DNA from: Clostridia bacterium
Lineage (GTDB): Bacteria; Bacillota_A; Clostridia; Christensenellales; Borkfalkiaceae
Reading direction: 5' to 3'
Length of the DNA: 31,631 nucleotides
Assembly (NCBI GenBank): GCA_017462505.1
Contig: JAFTQY010000045.1
Span: 1-31,631, forward strand
A model generated the notes under the pieces. The model saw nothing but the letters and a program-made list of their open reading frames with translations. It was not told the origin of the DNA and did not search any database. Each line of letters begins with the position of its first letter. The stretch's first letter is position 1. Of this stretch, positions 16,302 through 24,050 are shown piece after piece. The position numbers and the translations under genes were made by a program.

Positions 16302-17816
16302 ATGGCAGAGAATAAAACGCCGAAAGAGAATACGGCAAAACGGCGCGGCGTTCCAAAATTCCGCACGAAACAGCGCTCGGCGAGCGTGTATTTTTTGCTG
16401 TGCACGGTGTTTGCGGTGCTGTCGCTGGTCGTCGTGTTGGTGTTCAGTATCCCCCAACAGTATATATTTTCGCGAACCTATCAAAAGGAGGCGTCCGAGA
16501 GCGTTTTGGCAAAGGGGCGCGTCATTACGCGCGATCTGGACGACGGACTGCCGCAGGGTTGGGAATCGGGTTGGAGCGCGTACGTGCGCAGGCTTTCTTA
16601 TAGCTATCAAGTCCGCGTGTTCATTTTGACGGCGGACGGCGAGGTGCTCTATCCCGAAGAGGTAAAGCTGCCCCCGACGTCGGAAAACAGCGACGGGGAA
16701 CAAGAGCCTGCCGATCGGGACGCGGATATTTCCGCAAGCGTTACGGCGGCGCATATCCATAAGATCAACGCCGAAGAGGACGGCTACGTCGTTTACAAGG
16801 GCGACGGCGAATACGTATACGGCAACACGGTCAAAATCGACGGAAAAACGGGGTATCTGTACGTCGGGCAATCGTTAGAGCTGATGACGACGGCGCTCAA
16901 AAGCATGTCCACGCGTATCGTACTGTTGGCGATTTTCGTATTTATGCTCAGCTTTTTTGTGAGCAGCGCGGTGGCTGGTTGGATGGTAAAGCCGATGACG
17001 GAAATGACGGAAAAGGCGCGGCGTTTGGCGCAGGGGCATTTCGATATGGACTTCCACGGCACCGATTACGGCAAGGAAATGGTGGAGCTTGCAGAGGCGT
17101 TGAACCATGCGCGGGACGAGCTTTCTAAGACCGACCGTATGCAAAAGGAAGTGATCGCAAACGTTTCGCACGATTTCAAAACCCCCCTGACCATGATCAA
17201 GGCATACGCCTCGATGATCATTGAAATTTCGGGGGATATTCCTGAAAAGCGGAACAAGCACGCGCAGGTCATTATCGACGAAACCGACCGTTTGACTTCG
17301 CTGGTTAGCGACGTGCTCGACCTGTCGAAAATCAGCTCGGGCATACAGCCCTTGCAGGTGCAACCTACGGATATATCCGTCTGCGTGCACGACGCGCTCA
17401 AACGCTTTGAATATTTGAAAGAAACGCAGGGCTACCGTTTTGAAACGGAGATCGACGAGGGCTTGTTTGCGATGGTGGACGAGCTGAGGTTAGGACAGGC
17501 AATTTACAATTTGATCGGCAACGCTGTCAATTACACGGGCGAGGACAAGCGCGTGACCGTGCGGCTCAAACGGGAAAACGAGGGCTTCCGTTTCTCGGTG
17601 AGCGATACGGGCGCGGGGATACCCCCTGAGGAATTGAACGACATTTGGGAAAGATATTACCGCACGAACTCGTCGCACAAGCGCCCTGTACAGGGCACGG
17701 GTCTGGGGCTTTCGATCGTAAAGACGATTTTGGAAAAGCACGGCTTGACCTTTGGCGTAACGAGCGAGGTGGGCAAGGGCAGTACGTTCTACGTCTGCTT
17801 TTCCGAACTTTCGTAA
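16302..17816 (+). CDS. Membrane sensor histidine kinase
   Basis: The 504-residue kinase is paired with the preceding regulator. TM1 is at about 28-50, followed by an extracytoplasmic sensor (about 55-200) with an acidic patch (TSENSDGEQEPADRDAD). TM2 is at about 205-228, followed by HAMP (about 228-278). The HisKA domain carries phospho-acceptor H290 in ANVSHDFKTPLTMIKAY. The HATPase domain has N box LIGNAVN (404-410), G1 box SDTGAGIPPEE, F-box-like WERYYR and G2 GTGLGLSIVKTIL. The general organisation resembles PhoR/WalK-type kinases, but no PAS domain is evident. AAAGGGGG precedes the ATG. The ligand is unknown. Confidence 0.93.
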   Translation: MAENKTPKENTAKRRGVPKFRTKQRSASVYFLLCTVFAVLSLVVVLVFSIPQQYIFSRTYQKEASESVLAKGRVITRDLDDGLPQGWESGWSAYVRRLSYSYQVRVFILTADGEVLYPEEVKLPPTSENSDGEQEPADRDADISASVTAAHIHKINAEEDGYVVYKGDGEYVYGNTVKIDGKTGYLYVGQSLELMTTALKSMSTRIVLLAIFVFMLSFFVSSAVAGWMVKPMTEMTEKARRLAQGHFDMDFHGTDYGKEMVELAEALNHARDELSKTDRMQKEVIANVSHDFKTPLTMIKAYASMIIEISGDIPEKRNKHAQVIIDETDRLTSLVSDVLDLSKISSGIQPLQVQPTDISVCVHDALKRFEYLKETQGYRFETEIDEGLFAMVDELRLGQAIYNLIGNAVNYTGEDKRVTVRLKRENEGFRFSVSDTGAGIPPEELNDIWERYYRTNSSHKRPVQGTGLGLSIVKTILEKHGLTFGVTSEVGKGSTFYVCFSELS

Positions 17817-17886
17817 AGAGCGGAAAAACGGGGAAAGAGCGAGCATATAATAACGTAACGAAAAAGAGAGAAAAATGGAGGACGGC

Positions 17887-19131
17887 ATGGATAACAACAA
17901 ACAGACGGCGAAGCCCGTGAAAACAACGGACAATAAAAAGACCGCGCCCGCTGGGGAAAATAAAACCAAGAGCGCAAAGCCCGACGGCTTGCTTGAAGAG
18001 GTAAAACCTGCTTCCAAGTCCACGGCAAAATCTTCGGCAAAGCCTACGGCGAAATCTGCCTCAAAATCGATTGAAGAGGTCGTAAAGCAATTAAAAGACG
18101 TGGGAAAGGAAGTAAAAGCGGCAGAAAAAGAAGCGGAAAAAGAGGCGGAAAAGGAAGCTGCGTTTATCCCCGATAGCAAGGACAAACGCCCCAAGGATTA
18201 CGCGGCGCGGGTGCAAATCGCGGCGCGCTACTCCGACGAGCAGGCGCAAAATATGCTCCGCAAAAAAATTTCGCAGTACAAAGAAGTGCACTTGCGCTTT
18301 TTGCAAAAGATAGAAGAGCCTAGCGCATTTAGGATGGAAAAGCTGTTCGTGCCCGTGCACTGCGGCAAGGCGGACGTGCGCTATTCGTGGAAAACCAAGG
18401 TGAACAAGGTGGAAAGCGAACACGAAGAGATCTGCACCAAAGAAAGACGGTTTTCGGGCGCAAAGCAAGAGCTGGACGTGACGAATTTCTTGCTTGGCGA
18501 CCTTCCGAACAGCGAAGAAAAGAAAGAAACGGAGCTGGTCGAACACGACGGGTACGATTTTAAGAAAACGGCGCGCAAATTTAACGCTTGTCTGAAATCG
18601 GCATCGCCCGCTAAGAACGCCAGCATCGAAAAACGCGACGAAGAATACACCCTTGTTTACGTGCCCGTGATGAAAACGACCTGCACGTTGGACGGGGAAA
18701 AATACGTCGGGTACGTCAATTTGCACAACGGCGCGTGCTATTCCGCCTACAAGGTGAGCGACGCGGTAGAAAAGGCGGCGGACAAAGCGGCGCTTGCGGC
18801 GAAATTTGCCAAACGCACCCTGTGGGGCACGTTTTTATTCTCGCTGACCTTCTGTCTGTTGACGATTCTCAGCGCGTTGAAACTGACGGACTGGAACTTT
18901 GGCGCATTGACGACGAACACGGTTTGGGTGACCATCGTTTTGGCGGCGTTGTCGTTGCCCTCCCTGTCCCTTATGCTCGGTATAAACACCGTCAAAAAGG
19001 ACGCGTTGATAGAACGGGCTGTCCGCATAAACAAGCTGCCTGGCGTGGCATGGCCGCGCTTTGCCTCCGTTGTGGGCGTATTCTGCACGATCGGCGCGGT
19101 GCTCTTGTTCTTCTTCCAGGTGATGATTTGA
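17887..19131 (+). CDS. Lys/Ala-rich protein with three C-terminal membrane helices, unknown function
   Basis: I do not recognise this 414-residue protein. Residues 1-75 are Lys/Ala/Ser/Pro/Thr-rich with repeats of the AKSSAKPTAKSASKS type, reminiscent of histone-H1 tails and probably disordered. Residues about 80-110 form a KAAEKEAEKEAEKEA charged helix. Residues about 120-300 are a folded soluble region with scattered Cys and YSWKTKVNKVESEHEE. The end has three hydrophobic helices (about 317-340, 350-375 and 391-413). ATG 17887 is preferred over ATG 17875 because GGAGG (17877-17881) sits 5 bases before it. It lies 70 bases after the kinase in the same direction, so it may belong to the two-component operon. 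The basic tail would face the cytoplasm if the positive-inside rule holds. Confidence 0.8.
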   Translation: MDNNKQTAKPVKTTDNKKTAPAGENKTKSAKPDGLLEEVKPASKSTAKSSAKPTAKSASKSIEEVVKQLKDVGKEVKAAEKEAEKEAEKEAAFIPDSKDKRPKDYAARVQIAARYSDEQAQNMLRKKISQYKEVHLRFLQKIEEPSAFRMEKLFVPVHCGKADVRYSWKTKVNKVESEHEEICTKERRFSGAKQELDVTNFLLGDLPNSEEKKETELVEHDGYDFKKTARKFNACLKSASPAKNASIEKRDEEYTLVYVPVMKTTCTLDGEKYVGYVNLHNGACYSAYKVSDAVEKAADKAALAAKFAKRTLWGTFLFSLTFCLLTILSALKLTDWNFGALTTNTVWVTIVLAALSLPSLSLMLGINTVKKDALIERAVRINKLPGVAWPRFASVVGVFCTIGAVLLFFFQVMI

Positions 19132-19135
19132 TAGA

Positions 19136-19173
19136 TTGGCGATGTCCCTACCCCTCGGTTGTGCCATCGCCAA
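19136..19173. repeat. Inverted repeat after the Lys/Ala-rich gene
   Basis: Perfect 9-bp arms TTGGCGATG and CATCGCCAA enclose a 20-base loop. No T tract follows on either strand, so it is not a standard terminator. It may be an mRNA-stabilising fold or an interspersed element; no second copy is in the window. Confidence 0.6.
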
Positions 19174-19209
19174 GAGTTTAAAAAAGTCTGCGGTTTGTCG
19201 GAAATTTTG

Positions 19210-19238
19210 TTGACAGCCGCGGACTTTTGTATTATAAT
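19210..19238 (+). promoter_or_regulatory. Consensus sigma-A promoter for FMN riboswitch-ribU
   Basis: A perfect TTGACA (19210-19215) and perfect TATAAT (19233-19238) with a 17-base spacer place the transcript start near 19245, just before the riboswitch aptamer. Confidence 0.92.
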
Positions 19239-19251
19239 ACGTATAAGTAAA

Positions 19252-19403
19252 TATTCTTTGGGGCGGGGTGAGATTCCCCACCGGCAGTACAGTCTGCGAA
19301 GGGCGGCGTTTTGTAAACGCGCCCCCGAATCGGCGCAATTCCGATACCGACGGTGATTTAGGCGAACGTGTTCGCCCAAAAAGTCCGGATGAGAAAAGAA
19401 CGA
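19252..19403 (+). ncRNA. FMN riboswitch (RFN element)
   Basis: This is the aptamer that binds flavin mononucleotide and switches off riboflavin genes. The conserved core is easily seen: GGGGCGGGGTGAGATTCCCC then ACCGGCAGTA near the 5' end, CCGACGGTGATTTAGGCGAA in the middle, and AGTCCGGATGAGAAAAGAA at the 3' end. Closing helix P1 pairs ATTCTTT with AAAAGAAC. The variable stem at about 19300-19325 is a GC-rich hairpin. A terminator follows at 19430-19456, so FMN binding should end transcription before ribU. Confidence 0.95.
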
Positions 19404-19429
19404 GTGTTAGGATATACTATGCCGTTTTG

Positions 19430-19456
19430 CGCCCCGATTTTATCGGGGCGTTTTTT
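19430..19456 (+). terminator. Riboswitch-controlled intrinsic terminator
   Basis: A perfect 9-bp stem CGCCCCGAT/ATCGGGGCG with a TTT loop is followed by six T residues. It sits 27 bases after the FMN aptamer and 40 bases before ribU, as expected for the expression platform. Confidence 0.92.
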
Positions 19457-19496
19457 AAAGAGTATTTGCAAAAAATATTTTTTTTCAGGTGCTATT

Positions 19497-20084
19497 ATGA
19501 ATACGGAAGAAAGAGAAAAAAAGAGCGTAGGCAAGGTGTTAAAGACGCGTATGAGCGCAAAACGTTTGGCGTTTATGGCGATTTTTGTCGCCCTTTCTTA
19601 CGCCGTCAGTTTTTGGGAAATACCCCTTTTTCCCGCTACGCCCTACCTTAAACTCGATTTCGGCAACGTGTTTATTCTGCTCGTGTCCTTTTTGCTCGGA
19701 CCGATCGAGGGGGTGATCGTGTGCGCGTTAAAAGAGAGCCTGCGCATGCTTTCCTCGTCGTCGGGTTGCGTGGGGGAGGTCGCGAACATGGCGGCGACGA
19801 CGGCGTTTATTCTACTCCCGTCTATAATCTATCAATTCCGCAAGGGGCTGCGCTGGGTTATACCCTGCTTGATCGCGGCGTGTTTTATCGGAACGGGCGC
19901 GGCGCTGATCACCAACCGATTTATCACCTTTCCGTTGTATATGAAAGGAGCGGCGGCGACGGTATTTGCCGACGCGTTTTGGTTTATCGTGGCGTTTAAC
20001 CTCATCAAAACGGCGTCGATCAGCCTTTTGACCGTGCTTTTATACAAAAGATTGTCTAATTTTTTGAAAAAACTGAAAATTTAA
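19497..20084 (+). CDS. ribU: Riboflavin ECF transporter S component RibU
   Basis: This is the substrate-binding membrane subunit of an energy-coupling factor transporter; it takes up riboflavin together with the shared EcfA/A'/T module encoded elsewhere. The 195-residue protein has a basic cytoplasmic N-terminus and about six hydrophobic helices. The family-typical segment PYLKLDFGNVFILLVSFLLGP leads into GVIVCALKESLRML. ATG 19497 is supported by AGGTG at 19487-19491. A longer in-frame reading from 19368 would start inside the riboswitch and is rejected. The FMN riboswitch directly upstream is what assigns riboflavin, rather than another vitamin, as substrate. Confidence 0.92.
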   Translation: MNTEEREKKSVGKVLKTRMSAKRLAFMAIFVALSYAVSFWEIPLFPATPYLKLDFGNVFILLVSFLLGPIEGVIVCALKESLRMLSSSSGCVGEVANMAATTAFILLPSIIYQFRKGLRWVIPCLIAACFIGTGAALITNRFITFPLYMKGAAATVFADAFWFIVAFNLIKTASISLLTVLLYKRLSNFLKKLKI

Positions 20085-20104
20085 GCGTGTGACAAGCGAA
20101 ATAT

Positions 20105-20133
20105 TTGCAAAATTTTCGCAAAGGTATTATAAT
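20105..20133 (+). promoter_or_regulatory. Promoter placing transcript start at the tsaE ATG
   Basis: TTGCAA (20105-20110) and a perfect TATAAT (20128-20133) are 17 bases apart. The expected transcript start is at or next to the A of the tsaE ATG (20140), which would give a leaderless mRNA. The nearest SD-like AAGG (20121-20124) would lie upstream of the transcript start. Confidence 0.65.
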
Positions 20134-20139
20134 AAAGCT

Positions 20140-20541
20140 ATGGCAAAGATCATCACGAACTCGCGCGAGGAAACGGAAACGTTCGCGCGCGCGTATGCAA
20201 AAACTTTATCCGCAGGCGACGTGGTCCTTTTAGACGGCGACATGGGCGCGGGCAAAACGGTGTTTTCCAAGGGCGTAGCCGCTGGGCTTGGTATCGAGGA
20301 CGAGGTCACCAGCCCCACCTACGCGTACATGAACGATTACGACGGGCGGCTCTTCCATTACGATTGCTACCGCATTGAAAGCGTGGAGCAGGCGGATAAT
20401 TTAGGGCGTGGGGATTATTTCGATATGGGTGGCATTTGTTTGATCGAATGGGCGCAGAATATCGCGCCGTTATTGCCGCGCAAAGTCAAGCGCGTCGTCA
20501 TCAAAAAGCTGGACGAAAACAGACGGGAAATCGAATACTGA
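20140..20541 (+). CDS. tsaE: tRNA t6A biosynthesis ATPase TsaE
   Basis: TsaE is the P-loop ATPase that works with TsaB and TsaD to attach threonylcarbamoyl to A37 of ANN-decoding tRNAs. The 133-residue product has Walker A GDMGAGKT (33-40), the TSPTYAYMNDY segment and FHYDCYRIES, then LIEWAQNI, all family signatures. ATG 20140 gives the normal length. A GTG at 20089 would add 17 residues without an SD and is rejected. tsaB begins 18 bases downstream and rimI overlaps tsaB, the common Bacillota tsaE-tsaB-rimI order. tsaD is not in the window. Confidence 0.95.
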   Translation: MAKIITNSREETETFARAYAKTLSAGDVVLLDGDMGAGKTVFSKGVAAGLGIEDEVTSPTYAYMNDYDGRLFHYDCYRIESVEQADNLGRGDYFDMGGICLIEWAQNIAPLLPRKVKRVVIKKLDENRREIEY

Positions 20542-20559
20542 GAGGGCAAACGAAAGGGT

Positions 20560-21210
20560 ATGAAAAATTATTTGGCGGTGGATACCAGCGGCAATCATCT
20601 GTGCGTGATCGCGTGTAAGGACGGGAAGATAAATTCCGTCTTTCTTCCCGATTGCGCGATGAAACATTCCGTGTCGGTACTGCCTGCGATCGACGAGGCC
20701 TTAAAGGGCGTGGACATGTCCCTTGCCGAATGTGATTTTTTCGCGGCGGTGGTAGGCGCTGGCTCGTTCACGGGGATACGTATCGGTATCTCGGTGGTCA
20801 AGGGCTTTTGTTTGGCTTACGGAAAACCCGCTCTGCCCGTAACTTCCTTTGACGTGACGGCATATAATGAAACAAACGGCGAAAAGGATAAAACGGACGG
20901 CAAGGTTTTGTGCCTTGTCGACGCTCTGCACGATTGTTATTACGCCTGCGGCTACGAGGGCGGCAAGCTCGTATATTCGCCCGCGTATTTGACGGAAGAG
21001 GAAGTGCTGGCGTTGGCGGCGGAGGGCTATGCTCTGCGTAGCGTATCGGCTCTGCCGATCGCGGAAAAGACGACGGTGGAAACCGTAGACCCCGCGGCGG
21101 GTCTGGCAAGCGCCGTTTGCGCGTTATCCAAGCAAGAAAGGTTTGGGGATTTGACCGCGCTGTACGTGCGCAAAAGCTCTGCGGAAATCAATTTGGAAGA
21201 GAAGAAATGA
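20560..21210 (+). CDS. tsaB: tRNA t6A biosynthesis protein TsaB
   Basis: TsaB is the non-catalytic ASKHA-fold partner of TsaD in t6A synthesis. The 216-residue protein starts LAVDTSGNHLCV and contains the signature VGAGSFTGIRIGISVVKGF (about residues 65-83). The C-terminal half is poorly conserved, as usual for TsaB. AAAGGGT precedes the ATG. Its stop overlaps the rimI ATG (ATGA), implying coupled translation. Confidence 0.94.
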   Translation: MKNYLAVDTSGNHLCVIACKDGKINSVFLPDCAMKHSVSVLPAIDEALKGVDMSLAECDFFAAVVGAGSFTGIRIGISVVKGFCLAYGKPALPVTSFDVTAYNETNGEKDKTDGKVLCLVDALHDCYYACGYEGGKLVYSPAYLTEEEVLALAAEGYALRSVSALPIAEKTTVETVDPAAGLASAVCALSKQERFGDLTALYVRKSSAEINLEEKK

Positions 21211-21653
21211 TCACGATACGGGACTGGACGGAAAGGGATTTGCCCAAGCTGATGGCGTTGGAGCGCGCTTGCTTTGCGGACGCGTGGACGACGGAAATGA
21301 TGAAAAGCGAATATGCAAGGGGCGGCTTTTGCGGCGTTTTGGCGGAAGAGGACGGCGAGATCGTAGGGTATGTATGCGGGTTTACGCTGTTTGAGGACGG
21401 CGAACTTCTCAAAATTGCCGTAGGGCAAGAAAGCCGCGACAAAGGGATCGGCGGTTTGCTGTTGGACGCTTTTGCCGAAAAGGCGATATCGCAGGGCGCG
21501 GAGCGTATCTTTTTGGAAGTGCGCATTTCCAACGAGCCAGCGCTTGGCTTGTACAGGAGCCGCGGTTTTGAAAAAACGCGGATACGAAAGCGGTATTATC
21601 CCGACGGCGAGGACGCTTTGGAAATGAAACGGGAGCTTTGCCCCGAGGATTGA
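21207..21653 (+). CDS. rimI: GNAT N-acetyltransferase RimI
   Basis: This 148-residue GNAT acetyltransferase probably acetylates the N-terminal residue of ribosomal protein S18, though RimI enzymes can have wider targets. Visible features are ITIRDWTERDLPKLMALE at the start, the acetyl-CoA loop ESRDKGIGGLLLDAF (about 74-88), the LEVRISNEPALGLYRSRGF helix-strand typical of RimI, and a Tyr-rich end (RYYPDGEDALEM). It is translationally coupled to tsaB by an ATGA overlap, and its own stop overlaps the presumed TTG start of the next gene. Confidence 0.92.
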   Translation: MITIRDWTERDLPKLMALERACFADAWTTEMMKSEYARGGFCGVLAEEDGEIVGYVCGFTLFEDGELLKIAVGQESRDKGIGGLLLDAFAEKAISQGAERIFLEVRISNEPALGLYRSRGFEKTRIRKRYYPDGEDALEMKRELCPED

Positions 21654-22432
21654 TCGATAAACGGAAAATAAAAAAACGAAAGGGGGACGGGCAAACGGTT
21701 ACGCTTTCCGACGTTTCGTTTTTACAAAAGGGAAAGGGGAAAGATCTGGTGCTTTTTCACGGGTATCTTTCCTGTAAGGAAACGTTTGCAAAGCAGGTGG
21801 AATATTTTTCCCGTTTTTATCGCGTTACTGCCCTCGATTTTATCGGTTTCGGGGGGAGCGTACCCCTAACGAACCCCTTTTCGGTGTCCGATTACGCCGC
21901 TTGGACGAGGGAAGTTTTGACCTTGCTCGGCGTGGAAAAACCGCACGTGATCGCTCATTCGTTCGGTTGCCGCGTAGCGGTAAAAGCGGCGGCGAGCGAC
22001 CCTGAAATTTTTGATAAAATTCTGCTCACGGGTGCGGCGGGCGTTATCTTAAAACGTTCGCTTGCGTATAAGATCAAGGTAAAGACCTACCGTTTTGTGC
22101 GCCGATTTGCGCCAAAATTTGCCGAAAGGCGGTTTGGCAGTACGGAATACAAAACCCTTTCGCCCGTGATGAAAGAAAGCTATAAAAAAATCGTCAACGA
22201 GGACCTGCGCGCAGACGCGCAAAAGCTCGAAAACCCCGTGCTGATCGTGCAGGGGAACGCTGATACCACCACCCCGCTCAAAGAGGCGCAGGCGTATTTA
22301 AAATGTATAAAGAAGGGCAGACTGATCGAGATGAACGGCGGACATTTCGCGTTCATGGACGATCCGTTGACCTTTAATCTTATCGCAGAGGAATTTTTTT
22401 ATGACGGAACTTGTGCTCAAAGTAGTGGCTAG
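21650..22432 (+). CDS. Alpha/beta-hydrolase fold protein
   Basis: The cytoplasmic alpha/beta hydrolase has about 260 residues and unknown substrate. The oxyanion segment LFHGYLSCKETF follows the first strand. The nucleophile elbow AHSFGC supplies S104 (Ala replaces the first Gly of GxSxG). The acid is probably D205 in QGNADTTTP and the base H232 in NGGHFAF. A basic cap (residues 135-162) may contact an anionic substrate or the membrane surface. No ATG fits; TTG 21650, preceded by GAGG and overlapping the rimI stop, is the best start, with TTG 21638 as alternative. The 3' end overlaps the MurF-like gene by 32 bases, so the two are very likely expressed together. Confidence 0.85.
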   Translation: MIDKRKIKKRKGDGQTVTLSDVSFLQKGKGKDLVLFHGYLSCKETFAKQVEYFSRFYRVTALDFIGFGGSVPLTNPFSVSDYAAWTREVLTLLGVEKPHVIAHSFGCRVAVKAAASDPEIFDKILLTGAAGVILKRSLAYKIKVKTYRFVRRFAPKFAERRFGSTEYKTLSPVMKESYKKIVNEDLRADAQKLENPVLIVQGNADTTTPLKEAQAYLKCIKKGRLIEMNGGHFAFMDDPLTFNLIAEEFFYDGTCAQSSG

Positions 22433-23987
22433 CGTCGTTGCCGCATGCCTGTTTTGTACGTGCACCTTTAAAATGGTGGGCGCGATGAAGCAGGCGGGCT
22501 ATAAAAACGGCGTTTTTTGGCGTTGGCTGAAACGGAAAGACAATTTAGGGTACAACCGTTTGGCGGTGTTTGCGCTCTGTTTGGGCTTGTCCACGGCGAT
22601 CGTATCCCTGTGCTTTTCCTTCCTTGGCGTAGCGTGGGCGCTCGCGATTTCCGCCGTGCCCTTTGCCCTGCTTAGCGTTTTCTTTTGCTGGGCGGACGGA
22701 AAGTACGCGTTAAAGGTCAAAACGGTGCGTACGGGTCGGCTTTGTAGGCTGTTTGGAGTGTACCTGTTCTTCGTTGCGGCGGTGGGGTATATCCTGATCG
22801 CTCTGCTCGGATTTTTAAAGGACTGGAATGGGTCGGAGCTGTACGGCTTAGTGGCGTACGTGCCCTTTGCGATCATGCCTTTGATCTTGCCCGCGCTCCT
22901 TTGTTTGGCGAACGCCGTGACGGGTGTTTTCGAGAACGCGCGAAACAAAAAATTTGTCAAAGGTGCGGGGACGGTATTAAACGAAACGGAAATTATTCGC
23001 GTCGGCGTGGTGGGCAGTTACGGCAAAACCTCCGTAAAAAATATTTTGAAAACCCTGCTGGAAGAAAAATATTCGGTGGTGGAAACGCCCGCATCGTACA
23101 ATACGCCCGTGGGGATCGCTAAGACGGTAGTTTCCCCGGCATTTAAGGGAAAACAGGTGTTTATCGCCGAGATCGGCGCAAGAAAGACGGGGGACGTAGC
23201 CGAGCTTTGCGTGCTCGTCAAGCCCGATTACGCCGTGTTTACGGGGGTGTGCGAGCAACATATCCAAACGTTCGGCTCGCTTGAAAACGTGTTGAAAGAG
23301 AAGAGCGAAATTTTAAGGTGCGGCGCGAAAAAAGTCGTTTGCGGCAACGGCTTACGCGGCATGGTAGAAGACAACGAAACGGTTGCGTTTGCGTGCGCAA
23401 CAAAGGATATCCAAACGGCGCTGACAGGCACGCGGTTCGTCTTAACGCTCGGCGGCGAAGAAATCGCCGTCAACACCAAATTGCTCGGTAGCGGCGCGGT
23501 GGAAAATATTTCGCTTGCGGCGACGCTTGCTTATGAAATGGGTTTGACGGTGGCGGAAATCGCGCGCGGGATCGAAAAACTCCAACCCGTACCCCACCGT
23601 TTACAGCTTTTGGAAAACGGCGGCGTGTACATTTTGGACGACGGCTACAATTGCAATATCGTGGGCGCAAAGGCGGCGCTTTCCGTGCTTAGCACGCACG
23701 CGGGAAGAAAATGCGTGGTCACCCCCGGCATTGTCGAATGTGGGGTGTTGGAAGAGCAGGTCAATGGGGAGCTTGGCGCGGCGCTCGCGGCGGCGAAAGC
23801 AGACCTCGTGATTTTGGTCGGGCAGACCCTAGTGCAATGCGTGAAAGAGGGGTATTTGCAATCGGGCGGCGAAACGGAAAAACTGAAATCGGCGCTCACC
23901 CTTGCAGACGGACAGACGATACTTGCGGAATGGGTACAGGCGGGGGACGCCGTTCTGTTCTTAAACGACCTGCCCGACGTGTACTGA
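22401..23987 (+). CDS. Membrane-anchored MurF-like Mur ligase
   Basis: This 528-residue protein lacks the usual N-terminal UDP-MurNAc-binding domain of MurF. Instead residues 1-175 hold about five hydrophobic helices (5-26, 53-73, 78-98, 117-138, 148-173). From about 198 it is a Mur-ligase ATPase: P-loop GSYGKTSVK (205-213), YNTPVGIAKTV, FIAEIGARKTGDVAEL, and CEQHIQTFGS with the conserved His, then the C-terminal ligase domain marked by PVPHRLQLLENGG and DDGYNCN (MurF: DDSYNANP). The family forms an amide bond via an acyl-phosphate; MurF adds D-Ala-D-Ala to the muropeptide. The membrane domain suggests a lipid-linked or membrane-recruited substrate (inference). The Ddl-like gene downstream fits supply of a D-amino-acid dipeptide. 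An ordinary murF may exist elsewhere. Confidence 0.85.
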   Translation: MTELVLKVVASVVAACLFCTCTFKMVGAMKQAGYKNGVFWRWLKRKDNLGYNRLAVFALCLGLSTAIVSLCFSFLGVAWALAISAVPFALLSVFFCWADGKYALKVKTVRTGRLCRLFGVYLFFVAAVGYILIALLGFLKDWNGSELYGLVAYVPFAIMPLILPALLCLANAVTGVFENARNKKFVKGAGTVLNETEIIRVGVVGSYGKTSVKNILKTLLEEKYSVVETPASYNTPVGIAKTVVSPAFKGKQVFIAEIGARKTGDVAELCVLVKPDYAVFTGVCEQHIQTFGSLENVLKEKSEILRCGAKKVVCGNGLRGMVEDNETVAFACATKDIQTALTGTRFVLTLGGEEIAVNTKLLGSGAVENISLAATLAYEMGLTVAEIARGIEKLQPVPHRLQLLENGGVYILDDGYNCNIVGAKAALSVLSTHAGRKCVVTPGIVECGVLEEQVNGELGAALAAAKADLVILVGQTLVQCVKEGYLQSGGETEKLKSALTLADGQTILAEWVQAGDAVLFLNDLPDVY

Positions 23988-24010
23988 GCGGCAAAAACGG
24001 CATACTACGG

Positions 24011-24050
24011 AAACACCAAAGCGGAAAAATCTACGCGGAGGTGTTTTTTT
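24011..24050 (+). promoter_or_regulatory. Hairpin enclosing the ddl ribosome binding site
   Basis: AAACACC (24011-24017) pairs with GGTGTTT (24040-24046), followed by T residues to 24050. The right arm includes part of the SD GGAGGTG (24037-24043) of the downstream gene. The fold resembles an intrinsic terminator and would also mask the ribosome binding site. Confidence 0.5.

Noticed and set aside
20089..20139. GTG start adding 17 residues to TsaE
   Set aside because: There is no SD, the extension overlaps the promoter, and TsaE homologues begin near the ATG at 20140.
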